Assembly: GCF_021266465.1 (NCBI RefSeq)
Contig: NZ_CP089848.1
Coordinates: 3,658,001 to 3,722,000 of the forward strand
From: Paralcaligenes sp. KSB-10
GTDB taxonomy: Bacteria; Pseudomonadota; Gammaproteobacteria; Burkholderiales; Burkholderiaceae_B
Direction: 5' to 3'
Length of the DNA stretch: 64,000 bases
In this document: positions 39,406 through 48,493 of the stretch, piece after piece
Layout of the letters: each line of letters starts with the position of its first letter
Position numbering within the stretch: position 1 is the first letter of the stretch
The notes under the pieces: generated by a model
What the model was told of the DNA's origin: nothing
Databases searched by the model: none
What the model saw: only the letters and a program-made list of their open reading frames with translations
Made by a program: the position numbers and the translations under genes

Positions 39406-40770
39406 TCAGAGGCGGCGCAGGAAACGGCCGCCGGGGTGGGCACGCGCTTCGTCCGTAATGCGCCCGTCCTGCATGATGGTGCGCCCGCGCACCAGCGTGC
39501 GCACAGGCCAGCCCTTGATGGCCATGCCTTCGTAGGGTGAATAGTCGGCGTGGGATTCCAGCGTTGCGGGATCGACCATTTTTTCCAGGTCGGGGTCGAC
39601 TATCAGCAGGTCCGCGTCTTTGCCGATCTCGATGCTGCCTTTGCTTGGCATGTTGTAGATATGCGCCGAGTTGGCCGAGCAGAGCTCGATGATCCTGGGA
39701 AGGGGAATATGGCGGCGGTGATACCCTTCGTGCAGCATGATGGGCAGGATCATGCCGGTACCGGGGAAGCCATTGCTCGCCGCCCAGATATTCTTGTCTT
39801 TCGTGACGCGTTTGCGCGGAACGTGATCCGATCCGATAGTTGTGATCGACCCATCCAGGACTCCCTCCCACATGGCCTCTACATCGCCCTGGCCGCGTAC
39901 CGGAGGATTGACCTTCGCATAAGGGCCGGCGGGCGATTCGTCATTCAAAAAAAGATAATGCGGGCAGCTTTCTACGTAGATAGGCGGGCCGTTGCGGCGC
40001 TGGCGGTGGCGGCGCACCTCGTCAAGCGCTTCACGGCTGCTCAGGTGCACGATATTGACGGGCGTATGGGTCCTGGAGGCGAAGTAGCAAACCCTGTGGA
40101 CATTCTCGGCTTCAAGGAAATCCGGGCTCTGTTCGTTCCAGGCCTTCAGGTCGTCCCTTCCCGCGGCGCGCAGCGGGTCTCGCAGCACCGGGATGACTTC
40201 CACGTTTTCGCAATGCACGCCCAGCACAGCCCCGGGGATCCGGGCTGTCTCGCGCAATGCGGAATAGAGCAGGCCGTCGTCGATATCGGTGAAGCCTTGC
40301 GCCAAGCCTGCCGCGCCCTTGTACATCATGTAGAGCTTGTACGAGGACACGCCGAAGCGAGTCGAGATTTCTTCCAGGGTTTGAACATGCAGATGGCTGG
40401 TGATGCCGAAATGAAAGCCGATGTCGATGCAGCTTTGCCGTTCGGCCAAGGTTCGCGCCGCTTCGAAAGAGTCGCGTATGTCTTTGGAGCGGTGAAACGA
40501 CAGGGCGGATGTCGTGCCGCCCAGTGCCGCGGTGCGCGACTCGGTTTCGAAGTCGGTTTCGGGCGAGCCGAATCCGAAATGCACATGGGGGTCGATGATG
40601 CCGGGCAGCAGCCACAGGCCCTGGCAGTCGATGGTTTCGCGCGCGGCCAGATCGGCTCCGTGTTCGGCGATGACGGCGATGCGGCCGTCCTTGATGCCAA
40701 GCACGCCGTCGGTCAGTCCTTTATGAGGGAGCAGCAACCGGGCGTTGGTGATAAGAGTGTCTAGAGCCAT
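39406..40770 (-). CDS. Dihydroorotase/hydantoinase family metallo-amidohydrolase
   Basis: A 454-residue TIM-barrel amidohydrolase. The metal-binding HxH is in IIDPHVHFGFGS. Later ligands are in VLGVHCENVEV, NIVHLSSREALDE and the Asp of TIGSDHVPRK. SSYKLYMMYKG holds a Lys that may be the carbamylated bridging residue. The barrel is flanked by the usual beta-sandwich. It probably opens a cyclic amide such as a hydantoin, dihydropyrimidine or allantoin. The aconitase gene ends 9 bp upstream on the same strand. Confidence 0.87.
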   Translation of the reverse strand: MALDTLITNARLLLPHKGLTDGVLGIKDGRIAVIAEHGADLAARETIDCQGLWLLPGIIDPHVHFGFGSPETDFETESRTAALGGTTSALSFHRSKDIRDSFEAARTLAERQSCIDIGFHFGITSHLHVQTLEEISTRFGVSSYKLYMMYKGAAGLAQGFTDIDDGLLYSALRETARIPGAVLGVHCENVEVIPVLRDPLRAAGRDDLKAWNEQSPDFLEAENVHRVCYFASRTHTPVNIVHLSSREALDEVRRHRQRRNGPPIYVESCPHYLFLNDESPAGPYAKVNPPVRGQGDVEAMWEGVLDGSITTIGSDHVPRKRVTKDKNIWAASNGFPGTGMILPIMLHEGYHRRHIPLPRIIELCSANSAHIYNMPSKGSIEIGKDADLLIVDPDLEKMVDPATLESHADYSPYEGMAIKGWPVRTLVRGRTIMQDGRITDEARAHPGGRFLRRL

Positions 40771-40779
40771 GCCGATATC

Positions 40780-43497
40780 TCAATGGGATGTTGTGGGGGT
40801 GGTGGAAATGCCGGAGCGGGAAGTCTCGGCGGGAATGAAGGAGCGCAGGACGCTTTTGGGTATGCCGCCGGCCGCCATCAAGCCGCGCTCGGCGGTCGTC
40901 AGGACCTGTGCTGTAGCCTGGAAGCGGATCACATCGCCCGATTCGTTGTGCGCGGTCACTTCCACGGGCCTGCCGGTCTTTACGGCTTCCGCCACATGTT
41001 CGAAGCTGAACCGTTCAGTTCCTGTCAGCCCTAATTGGCGCCATCCCTGGCCTGGAAGAAAGGCCAGCGGCAGGACACCCATGCCGACCAGATTCGCCCT
41101 GTGGATCCGTTCGAACGATTCCGCAATGACCGCCCGCACGCCCAGCAGCGCCGATCCTTTCGCGGCCCAGTCGCGGCTGCTGCCCGTGCCGTATTCCTTG
41201 CCTGCCAGCACGATGACGCCGCGGCCCTCGCGGCGATAGGCCTGGGCCGCATCGAATATGGTCATTTCTACATCATCGGGGAAATGGCGCGTCAGGCCGC
41301 CTTCGGTCTCGGGCATCAAGGCATTCTTGATGCGGATATTGGCGAACGTGGCGCGGGCCATGACTTCGAAATTGCAGCGCCGTCCCACATAGCTGTTGAA
41401 GTCGCGTGGCTGGATGCCGGCGGCCAGCAGATATAGCCCGGCTGGCGTCTCGCTGGGAATTTCGCCCCCCGGTGAAATATGATCGGTGGTGAGCGAATCG
41501 CCGAACGCGGCCAGTACACGGGTTTCACACAGATCGTCGGCAAGCCGCTCAAGCGCATTGTCGTCGGGCGTGCCTTGAAAGAACGGCGGCTCCACCAGAT
41601 AGTGGGAGGACGGATCCCATGGGAAGCGCTGGCCGGTCGGCGCGTGCAGCTCGTGCCACATCGCGGCGTCGAAATTGGCGGGATCGTAAGTGGCGGTGAA
41701 CAGTTGCTGCTGCTGGGCGAAGGGCAGCAGTGCGGCGATTTCGGACGACGACGGCCACAGGTCGCGCAGATAGACCGGATCGCCATTGGCGTCGCGGGCG
41801 AGCGCTTCGTTTTCGAAGTCGATATCGATCCGTCCCGCCAAGGCATAGGCGACCACCAGCGGCGGCGAGCCGATGTAATTGGCGCGGATCAGCTTATGGA
41901 TGCGGCCTTCGAAGTTGCGGTTGCCCGACAAGACGGCGGCGACCACCAGTTTTTGCGTTTCGATTTCCTGGGCGACATCCGGGGCCAGGGGCCCGGATTT
42001 GCCGCCGCAAGTCGTACAGCCATAGCCGATGGTATGAAAGCCCAGGGCTTCCAGCGCCGGTGTCAATCCTGCCTGATCCAGATAGCGGGTGACGGCGCGC
42101 GAACCGGGTGCCAGCGAGGTCTTGACCCACGGCGCCGCTTTTAGTCCGCGTGCCAGGGCTTTTTGCGCCAGCAGCCCGGCGGCCAGCATGACGGAAGGGT
42201 TGGAGGTATTCGTGCACGATGTGATCGCCGCCAGCACGACAGCACCATGGCGCAATGAGGTTTCCGGCAGTGCCGGCGCGGAGGCTGTCGCTTTGGCGGC
42301 GAAGCCGCCCTGTCCCTGCGGGGCATGCAGCCTGGATCGGAAATCGGCCGGTATGTCGCCGATGGCCAGGCGATCCTGGGGCCTGCTGGGGCCCGCCAGG
42401 CTGGGCACGGCCTGGCTCAGATCGATCTCGACGAGGCGCGAGTAATGGGCGTGTTCCGAGCCGGCTTGGCGAAACAGGTGATTGGCGCGGCAATAGGCCT
42501 GGACCGATTCGATATGTTCGGCTGTGCGGCCGGTCGTGCGCAGATAATCGATGGTTTGTTCGTCGACCGGGAAAAAGCCGCAAGTGGCGCCGTATTCCGG
42601 CGCCATATTGGCGATCGTGGCACGTTCCGGCACACTCAGATCGGCTACGGCCGGGCCGAAAAATTCCACCATATTGCCGGCCACACCTGCTTTGCGCAGC
42701 ATTTGCGTAACCAGCAGGGCGGCATCGGTGGTCAGGGCTGGGGCGCGTATTGCTCCCGTGAGCCTGACGCCTATTACCTCCGGAATGGGAAAGGTGTAGG
42801 CGTGGCCCAGTACAGCCGCCTCGGCGTCAATGCCGCCGACACCCCAGCCCAGCACGCCCAGGGCGTTGATCATGGGAGTGTGGGAGTCGCCGCCTATGAC
42901 GAAATCGGGATAGGCCCACGTGCCGTCGGCGCGGTCCGTGCACGAAATTACCGGGGCGATATGTTCGAGATTGACTTGGTGGATGATGCCCGTGCCGGGA
43001 GGAAATACGCGCACTCCGTTGAAAGCCTGCTGCGCCCATTTCAGGAAGCGGTAGCGTTCTTCGTTGCGTTCGAATTCACGATGCAGGTTGCGCGCCACGG
43101 CATCGGGGCCTGCCCAATTGTCGACTTGCAAAGAATGGTCGACGATCAGATCCACGGGGATGCGGGTATCGACGGCCTTTATGTCGCCATGGTGTTCCGC
43201 GACCGCATCGCGCAAGGCGGCAAGGTCTTGCAAGACGGGCAGGCCGCTGGAGTCGGGCAGAATCACGCGGGTGACATACAAAGGCAGGTCCACCCCCGTG
43301 TTGCCGCGCCAATTCAGCAAGGCCTGGATTTCGCTGTCGGCGACAGGGTCGCCCCATGCGCGGTGTCTGCACAGATTTTCCAGCAGTATTCGAATTACAT
43401 AAGGAAAGGCGGCGATGTCCAGGCCTGCCGCTTCTGCCTCGGAGGCAATGCTGGCATAGCGCAGAGTGCGATCGCGGATGGGAAGCGTGGCAATCAT
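40780..43497 (-). CDS. acnA: Aconitate hydratase (AcnA/IRP-like)
   Basis: A 905-residue aconitase-superfamily enzyme, full length for AcnA. [4Fe-4S] cysteines are in AAITSCTNTSNPSVM and GYGCTTCGGKSGPL. The swivelling C-terminal domain has GKEYGTGSSRDWAAKGS and RIHRANLVGMGVLPL. It may serve a specialised substrate, because it heads a minus-strand unit of hydantoinase, cysteine hydrolase and CobW genes and is divergent from a GntR regulator that adjoins an isocitrate-lyase-like gene. A housekeeping role cannot be excluded. Confidence 0.94.
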   Translation of the reverse strand: MIATLPIRDRTLRYASIASEAEAAGLDIAAFPYVIRILLENLCRHRAWGDPVADSEIQALLNWRGNTGVDLPLYVTRVILPDSSGLPVLQDLAALRDAVAEHHGDIKAVDTRIPVDLIVDHSLQVDNWAGPDAVARNLHREFERNEERYRFLKWAQQAFNGVRVFPPGTGIIHQVNLEHIAPVISCTDRADGTWAYPDFVIGGDSHTPMINALGVLGWGVGGIDAEAAVLGHAYTFPIPEVIGVRLTGAIRAPALTTDAALLVTQMLRKAGVAGNMVEFFGPAVADLSVPERATIANMAPEYGATCGFFPVDEQTIDYLRTTGRTAEHIESVQAYCRANHLFRQAGSEHAHYSRLVEIDLSQAVPSLAGPSRPQDRLAIGDIPADFRSRLHAPQGQGGFAAKATASAPALPETSLRHGAVVLAAITSCTNTSNPSVMLAAGLLAQKALARGLKAAPWVKTSLAPGSRAVTRYLDQAGLTPALEALGFHTIGYGCTTCGGKSGPLAPDVAQEIETQKLVVAAVLSGNRNFEGRIHKLIRANYIGSPPLVVAYALAGRIDIDFENEALARDANGDPVYLRDLWPSSSEIAALLPFAQQQQLFTATYDPANFDAAMWHELHAPTGQRFPWDPSSHYLVEPPFFQGTPDDNALERLADDLCETRVLAAFGDSLTTDHISPGGEIPSETPAGLYLLAAGIQPRDFNSYVGRRCNFEVMARATFANIRIKNALMPETEGGLTRHFPDDVEMTIFDAAQAYRREGRGVIVLAGKEYGTGSSRDWAAKGSALLGVRAVIAESFERIHRANLVGMGVLPLAFLPGQGWRQLGLTGTERFSFEHVAEAVKTGRPVEVTAHNESGDVIRFQATAQVLTTAERGLMAAGGIPKSVLRSFIPAETSRSGISTTPTTSH

Positions 43498-43558
43498 GGC
43501 GGGCTACTCGATGACAGGAAACAGTGAAGACTCGATCTTTATGGGATACCTGGATTTG

Positions 43559-43588
43559 ATTATTGGCGACGCATCATAATAATGTCAA
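43559..43588 (-). promoter_or_regulatory. Candidate sigma-70 promoter for the aconitase unit
   Basis: Read on the minus strand, TTGACA (43588-43583), an 18-base spacer and AATAAT (43564-43559) lie ~60 bp before the aconitase ATG. The octamer TGTCAACA (43583-43590) over the -35 box resembles TGTTAACA at the GntR promoter, suggesting shared control. Confidence 0.5.
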
Positions 43589-43780
43589 CACTTTAATAAA
43601 ACTGTTTAAAATACTGATGCTGTTTCAGCAGGATTTTGGCTTGTTTTTTGTGGAATAAATATGAGTATATGTGATAGAAACATCGAAATAGCCATATAAA
43701 GTATAAGTATTTTCCCTTAAGCAGGAATGGGGCTGCTTAGAGGATCGGTTTTTTCTTTGGCTTCCATTTTGTCTAAAAAG

Positions 43781-43817
43781 TTGACAGAATTCGGGCGTGG
43801 CTGATAATCTGTTAACA
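43781..43817 (+). promoter_or_regulatory. GntR gene promoter with operator-like TGTTAACA; likely leaderless
   Basis: TTGACA (43781-43786), a 16-base spacer and GATAAT (43803-43808) form a near-consensus promoter. Transcription should begin at about 43815, only ~5 bases before the ATG at 43820, and no ribosome-binding site is visible. The palindrome TGTTAACA (43810-43817) covers the start of transcription. The rest of the 322 bp gap to the aconitase gene is AT-rich with no gene. Confidence 0.6.
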
Positions 43818-43819
43818 CT

Positions 43820-44530
43820 ATGACTCAATCTCAAACTACTCTGTTGCGCACTGGCGACTCCCAGGAACCGCTTTCCGAGCGGGTGTTCGGGCAAATGCTG
43901 GATGCCATATATCAGGGCCGGCTGCTACCGGGCAGCATCATCAATGAAGTGACGCTGGCGCAGGAGTTCGGTGTCAGCCGCGGGCCGGTGCGCGAAGCGG
44001 TTCGCCGGCTGCAGGGTATTCAACTGGTAACACGCGAGCCCTATGTCAAAGCACGGGTGGTTTCTTTGTCGGGGCAATCGGCGCTCGAGCTCTTTCAGAT
44101 GCGCATGGCGCTCGAAGGGGTTGCCTGCAATCTTGCGACCCGGCGCATGAGCGATGCCGAAATTGCGTCCTTGTCGTCGGAGCTTGAACGAGACCGGCAG
44201 CTTCAACTGGACGAACAAGGCAAGCAAACCAATATGCGGCGAGTGTTCGATTTTCATGAGCGCATTGTTCATGCCAGCGGCAATCAACGGATCATCAATG
44301 CCCTGTGCGGCGATTTGTACCATTTATTGCGCATCTATCGACGGCATTCGGGCACCGTGCTCGAGCGCAAGCACGATGCCTACGCAGAACATTGGCAGAT
44401 TCTCAGGGCGATCAAGGTGCGTGATGCCGACCTGGCTGAATCGCTGATGCGCTCGCATATCGGGCGCGCGGCGCAGCACCTGTCGGAACATCTGGTCGAA
44501 TCGAATTTCGCTTCGGGTCGAAGGGCCTGA
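43820..44530 (+). CDS. GntR family transcriptional regulator (FadR/FCD subfamily)
   Basis: A 236-residue regulator. The winged HTH lies at residues ~18-80 (LSERVFGQMLDAIYQGRLLP, then LAQEFGVSRGPVREAVRRLQ). The all-helical FCD effector domain follows, with metal-ligand candidates in FDFHERIVHASGN and the C-terminal LMRSHIG. FCD domains usually bind carboxylic acids through a metal. It adjoins a Bug - lyase - SDR - Bug - flavoprotein series and is divergent from aconitase; the repeated TGTYAACA octamers suggest that it controls both directions. Confidence 0.92.
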   Translation: MTQSQTTLLRTGDSQEPLSERVFGQMLDAIYQGRLLPGSIINEVTLAQEFGVSRGPVREAVRRLQGIQLVTREPYVKARVVSLSGQSALELFQMRMALEGVACNLATRRMSDAEIASLSSELERDRQLQLDEQGKQTNMRRVFDFHERIVHASGNQRIINALCGDLYHLLRIYRRHSGTVLERKHDAYAEHWQILRAIKVRDADLAESLMRSHIGRAAQHLSEHLVESNFASGRRA

Positions 44531-44574
44531 GTTTCCGGCGACGGGGTATGCAAGATCCTTTAGGAGTGATGGAA

Positions 44575-45633
44575 ATGAATAATCCGCATGAGTTCCCGGG
44601 CCTGCCCAATGAGGCAGATTCAGCCGAGTCGACCACGGCTGCTTCGGCCCACGGCATATCGCGGCGTTCCCTGATGCGCGCGGCATTGGCTGCGCCGGTG
44701 GCGGCGCTGGCTTCCCGCACCGCCTTCGCCGACGATTTTCCGTCGCGTCCTCTGCACATGATCGTGCCCTTTCCCGCAGGCGGTTCGTCCGACGCGTTGA
44801 GCCGAATCGGCGCAGCCGCCTTGTCCTCGCAATTGGCTCAGTCCGTCGTTGTCGAAAATCGCGGCGGGGCGGGAGGCAATATTGCCGCCGACTACCTGGC
44901 GCGCAGTCCGGCCGACGGCTATACGTTGCTGGTTGCGGGGCAGGCCATCATGGCCATCAACAAGGCCTTGTACAGCAAGATTTCGTACGATCCGCAAGCC
45001 TTTGCCTATGTGGGCATGCTGGGCAACAATGCCAATGTCCTGCTGTCCAATCCCAAGGTCCTGCCCGCGCGCAATGTGGCGGAACTGATCGCCCTGGCCA
45101 AGGCTCAGCCCGGCAAGATTCCCTTCGGATCCAACGGCATAGGCTCCTTGTCGCACTTGACCGCCGAGGTCTTTGCCGCCGCGGCGGGAGTCAAGTTCCT
45201 GCATGTGCCTTATCGCGGCGCGGCGCCCATGGCGACGGATTTGCGTGCGGGCCGCATTGCCTTCTGTTTCACGGGCTCGACTCTTGCCGTGTCGCTGGCC
45301 AACACAGGTGCCCTGCTGGCGCTTGCCGTCACGACGGCTCAACGCATCGATCAGCTTAAAGATACCCCTACCTTGGTGGAGTCGGGCTTTCCCATGCTCG
45401 ATGCCCCATCGTGGTGGGCGCTGATGGCAACTCCAGGCACGCCCGGGCCCGTATTGGCCAAATTGCGCAAGGCATTCGCCGCGGCCGCGGCCACGCCCGC
45501 CTACCAGACCGCCTTGAGGAACCAGGCTACTTTGCCGGCCTTGCTGCCGCCTGAAAAGGCCGACGCATTCTTTGCGCACGAACGCCAGGTCTGGACGAGC
45601 GCGGTCAAGTCCAGCGGGGCGCGCGCCGAATAG
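44575..45633 (+). CDS. Bug family (TctC-type) solute-binding protein with Tat-like signal
   Basis: A ~352-residue receptor. AGGAG at 44562-44566 fits the ATG at 44575 best (44569 and 44548 are in-frame alternatives). A long N-region precedes SRRSLMRAALAAPVAALA, a twin-arginine-like signal rather than an ordinary Sec leader. Bug motifs are HMIVPFPAGGSSDALSR, ENRGGAGGNIAADY, ADGYTLLVA and VPYRGAAPMATDL. It is the first gene after the GntR regulator. A carboxylate ligand is likely; whether it is exported folded is untested. Confidence 0.9.
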   Translation: MNNPHEFPGLPNEADSAESTTAASAHGISRRSLMRAALAAPVAALASRTAFADDFPSRPLHMIVPFPAGGSSDALSRIGAAALSSQLAQSVVVENRGGAGGNIAADYLARSPADGYTLLVAGQAIMAINKALYSKISYDPQAFAYVGMLGNNANVLLSNPKVLPARNVAELIALAKAQPGKIPFGSNGIGSLSHLTAEVFAAAAGVKFLHVPYRGAAPMATDLRAGRIAFCFTGSTLAVSLANTGALLALAVTTAQRIDQLKDTPTLVESGFPMLDAPSWWALMATPGTPGPVLAKLRKAFAAAAATPAYQTALRNQATLPALLPPEKADAFFAHERQVWTSAVKSSGARAE

Positions 45634-45646
45634 GCCACGCCCCGGA

Positions 45647-45669
45647 GCCCTGCCGACAGCAGGGCGCTT
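45647..45669 (+). terminator. Possible terminator or attenuator after the first Bug gene
   Basis: GCCCTGC-CGACA-GCAGGGC is a perfect 7-bp stem followed by GCTTT. The T-run is short, so it may only reduce read-through from the Bug gene into the lyase gene. Confidence 0.4.
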
Positions 45670-45744
45670 TCAACAGATTCAACAGAATTCCCATTCTTTT
45701 TCTTATATCAGAATGAGCCCCAGTTACACTTCAGGAACCAGTCC

Positions 45745-46656
45745 ATGAGCACTAACCCCCGCAAATTTCGAGAGCTTCTGAAAAACGAGGCCTTTATTGT
45801 TTCGCCGGGCGTCTATGACGGCTACAGCATTCGCCTGGTCGAGGCCGCCGGCTTTAAAACCGCCGCCACCAGTGGAGCCGCCTTATCCAATTCCATGTTG
45901 GGTGTGGCCGATATTGGTGTCATGGGCTTGACCGAAAACGTGAATCACTGCCGCAACCTTGCGCGTTCGGTATCCATTCCTCTGACCGCCGATGCCGACA
46001 CGGGCTATGGCAATCCGGTGAACGTATTCCATACTGTGCGGCAATTCGAAGAAGCGGGCGTCGCAGGTATCAATCTGGAAGACCAGGTCAGTCCCAAGCG
46101 TTGCGGCCACATGCCCGGCAAAGATGTCGTCAGCCTGGCCGAAATGGTCAAGAAGATAGAAGCCGCCTGCCTGGCCAGGCGCGACGATGACTTCGTCATT
46201 ATCGCCCGCACGGATTCCATCGCGGTCGAAGGCATAGACGGGGCCGTCAAGCGTGCCAAGGCCTATGCCGCCGCGGGTGCCGATATGCTGTTCCCCGATG
46301 CGGTGCGCACCGAAGACGATATCAAGCGTCTGGTCGATGCCGCGGGGATCCCGCTCAGCGTCAACATGGGGTTTGGCATCCGCTCCCGCCCCACGACACC
46401 GATCATTCCCATTCCGCGGCTGAAAGCCATTGGAGTCAAGCGCATCAGCTTGCCGCGCATGCTGCCGGCCGCCGCGATCCATGGCATGACCCAGGCCCTG
46501 AGGCTCATGCAGGAAGTAATCAGGACCGGACAGCCGATCGACCGCCCCGATTTGCTGGTGGGAATCGAAGACATCATGAAGCTCATGGGCTACGAGGAAA
46601 TGCGCGAGCTTGAGAAGCGCCTTACTACCCTAGATCCTGAGCCTTTGGGCGTTTGA
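45745..46656 (+). CDS. Isocitrate lyase/PEP mutase family carbon-carbon lyase
   Basis: A 303-residue (beta/alpha)8 enzyme of methylisocitrate-lyase size. The catalytic loop SPKRCGHMPGKDVV matches the K[KR]CGH signature with the active Cys, and metal/substrate residues are in TADADTGYG and IIARTDSIAVEG. Members cleave isocitrate, methylisocitrate or dimethylmalate, or act on oxaloacetate. A divergent aconitase 2.2 kb away suggests a tricarboxylate route (hydro-lyase followed by C-C cleavage), but the substrate is not identified. No citrate- or methylcitrate-synthase gene is nearby. Confidence 0.88.
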   Translation: MSTNPRKFRELLKNEAFIVSPGVYDGYSIRLVEAAGFKTAATSGAALSNSMLGVADIGVMGLTENVNHCRNLARSVSIPLTADADTGYGNPVNVFHTVRQFEEAGVAGINLEDQVSPKRCGHMPGKDVVSLAEMVKKIEAACLARRDDDFVIIARTDSIAVEGIDGAVKRAKAYAAAGADMLFPDAVRTEDDIKRLVDAAGIPLSVNMGFGIRSRPTTPIIPIPRLKAIGVKRISLPRMLPAAAIHGMTQALRLMQEVIRTGQPIDRPDLLVGIEDIMKLMGYEEMRELEKRLTTLDPEPLGV

Positions 46657-46685
46657 GCGCGACTTTGCAAAGCAAGGCTGCAGCC

Positions 46686-47387
46686 ATGAACCATTGCCTC
46701 GTTACGGGATCCGCATCCGGTATAGGACTGGCGCTGGTCGACAAGCTTCTGGCCGCAGGCTGGCAGGTCGATGGGGTGGACCGCGTGGCGGGCCCTTCCG
46801 GCGCAAACCCCTGCTATACCGGGCACCAGGTAGACCTGGCCGATATGGCGGCATGCCGGGAATTCGCCGCGGCCTTGCGAGGACGCGGCATTACGGCGTT
46901 CGTGCATTGCGCGGGAATCATGCGCACCGGTGGCGTAAGCGATACCGATAGCGCGGCCGCCGATCTTCTTTGGAGGATCCATGTCGCGGCACCCATGACG
47001 CTGATGCATGCCCTGGCTGATGAGTTGCCCGACCTTCACGGCCGGGTTGTCCTGGTGTCGAGCCGTGCCGTGCTGGGGCGTGCGGGGCGGGCCGCCTATG
47101 CGGCCAGTAAGGCGGCGCAGATCGGCATGGCGCGCAGTTGGGCGGCTGAATTGATAGTTCGTGGCATCACCGTGAATACGGTGGCTCCCGGGGCGGTCGA
47201 TACGCCCATGTTGTCAGGCCCGGACCGAGGGGCTCCGGCGCGAGTGGCGCTGGCGTTGGGCCGGCTGATCCGACCCGACGAGGTTGCCGCGACCATTGCA
47301 TTCCTGTTGGGTCCCGATGCCGGGGCGATTACCGGGCAAACCTTGTATATCTGCGGCGGCGCGTCACTCGAGATCGCTACGCTCTAG
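46686..47387 (+). CDS. Short-chain dehydrogenase/reductase
   Basis: A 233-residue SDR. The start MNHCLVTGSASGIGLALVDK at 46686 places the TGxxxGIG dinucleotide motif at the usual position; the alternative TTG at 46653 overlaps the previous gene and is less likely. The catalytic Ser is in VLVSSRAVLG and the YxxxK in RAAYAASKAAQIGM. The C-terminus has the usual APGAVDTPM and ITGQTLYICGG. It oxidises or reduces an alcohol/ketone in the route shared with the lyase before it. Confidence 0.9.
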   Translation: MNHCLVTGSASGIGLALVDKLLAAGWQVDGVDRVAGPSGANPCYTGHQVDLADMAACREFAAALRGRGITAFVHCAGIMRTGGVSDTDSAAADLLWRIHVAAPMTLMHALADELPDLHGRVVLVSSRAVLGRAGRAAYAASKAAQIGMARSWAAELIVRGITVNTVAPGAVDTPMLSGPDRGAPARVALALGRLIRPDEVAATIAFLLGPDAGAITGQTLYICGGASLEIATL

Positions 47388-47450
47388 GCCATAAGCCGAT
47401 ATGTATCGGTGTTCCATTTTTTTTATTTTCCATAAATCGGAGACAAAACG

Positions 47451-48482
47451 ATGAAAAGTTCTACCAGGCAAGATAATTCGATAATGGGTTCCCGGATGCG
47501 CCGGGGATTTATCAAGGCATGCTGGCTGTCGGCGACGCTGTTGGGTCTTGGCATGACGGCGCAGGCTTCGGCCGAGTCCGCGGCCAGCTTTCCCTCGCGG
47601 CCGGTCACCATTGTGGTGCCGTTCCCGCCGGGAGGCCCGACCGATATCGTAGGCCGGTCGCTGGGCGCGGCGCTATCCAAGAAATGGGGGCAATCCGTGA
47701 TCGTCGAGAATCGGCCCGGCGCGGGTGGCAATATCGGCTCGACCATGGTTGCTCGCGCTCAGCCCGACGGCTATACCTTGATCCTGGGTGTGACGGGCTC
47801 GCATGCGATCAACAAATGGCTCTACAAGTCGCTCCCCTATGATCCGCAGAAAGACTTCGAACCGGTCAGCCTGGCGGTGATCTATTCCAATGTCATCGTC
47901 GCCAACCCCAATTTTCCCGCCAACAATCTGCAAGAGCTGATTGCCCTGGCGAAGAAAAATCCCAACAAGTACAGCTATGGATCGGACGGTAACGGCACTG
48001 CCAGCCATTTGTCCATGGAACTGCTGAAGGAACAAGGCAAATTCAAACTGGTCCATGTGCCCTACAAGGGCAGTGCGCCCATGCTCAATGACGTGATGGG
48101 CGGCACGATCCCATTGGGCATTACCGGGCTGCCTTCGGCCCAACCCATGATCCAGGGGGGGCGGCTCAAAGTCATAGGCCTCACCACGGCGCAAGACTAC
48201 AGCGGTAATCACTATCCCACTATTGCCGGCCAGGGTTTTCCGAAATACGACATCGCTCCTTTCTCGGGAATTTTTGCTCCAAAAAATACGCCTCCCGCTA
48301 TTGTTGCAAAGATCTCCGCCGACATGGCCGATGTCTTGAATCAGGCCGATATGAAAGAAAGAATGGCCAAGCTGGGCCTCAAGCCGATGCCGACAACGCC
48401 CAAGCAAACCGCCGATTTCCAGGCCAAGCAGATCGAGCAATGGAAGAAAGCCGTGGAGATTTCCGGGGCATCGATCAATTAA
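47451..48482 (+). CDS. Bug family (TctC-type) periplasmic solute-binding protein
   Basis: A 343-residue Bug receptor starting after CGGAGACAAAACG. The signal peptide contains MRRGFIKACWLSATLLGLGM and ends near AQASA. Motifs are VTIVVPFPPGGPTDIVGRSL, ENRPGAGGNIG, PDGYTLILG and VPYKGSAPMLNDV. It is the second Bug gene of this unit and starts 63 bp after the SDR gene. It probably brings in a related carboxylate; the two receptors may differ in ligand. Confidence 0.93.
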   Translation: MKSSTRQDNSIMGSRMRRGFIKACWLSATLLGLGMTAQASAESAASFPSRPVTIVVPFPPGGPTDIVGRSLGAALSKKWGQSVIVENRPGAGGNIGSTMVARAQPDGYTLILGVTGSHAINKWLYKSLPYDPQKDFEPVSLAVIYSNVIVANPNFPANNLQELIALAKKNPNKYSYGSDGNGTASHLSMELLKEQGKFKLVHVPYKGSAPMLNDVMGGTIPLGITGLPSAQPMIQGGRLKVIGLTTAQDYSGNHYPTIAGQGFPKYDIAPFSGIFAPKNTPPAIVAKISADMADVLNQADMKERMAKLGLKPMPTTPKQTADFQAKQIEQWKKAVEISGASIN

Positions 48483-48493
48483 GGAAGCCGTTC

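Noticed and set aside
42325-43527. 400-codon plus-strand frame opposite aconitase
   Set aside because: Shadow of the aconitase gene, whose iron-sulfur cysteines and length are intact.
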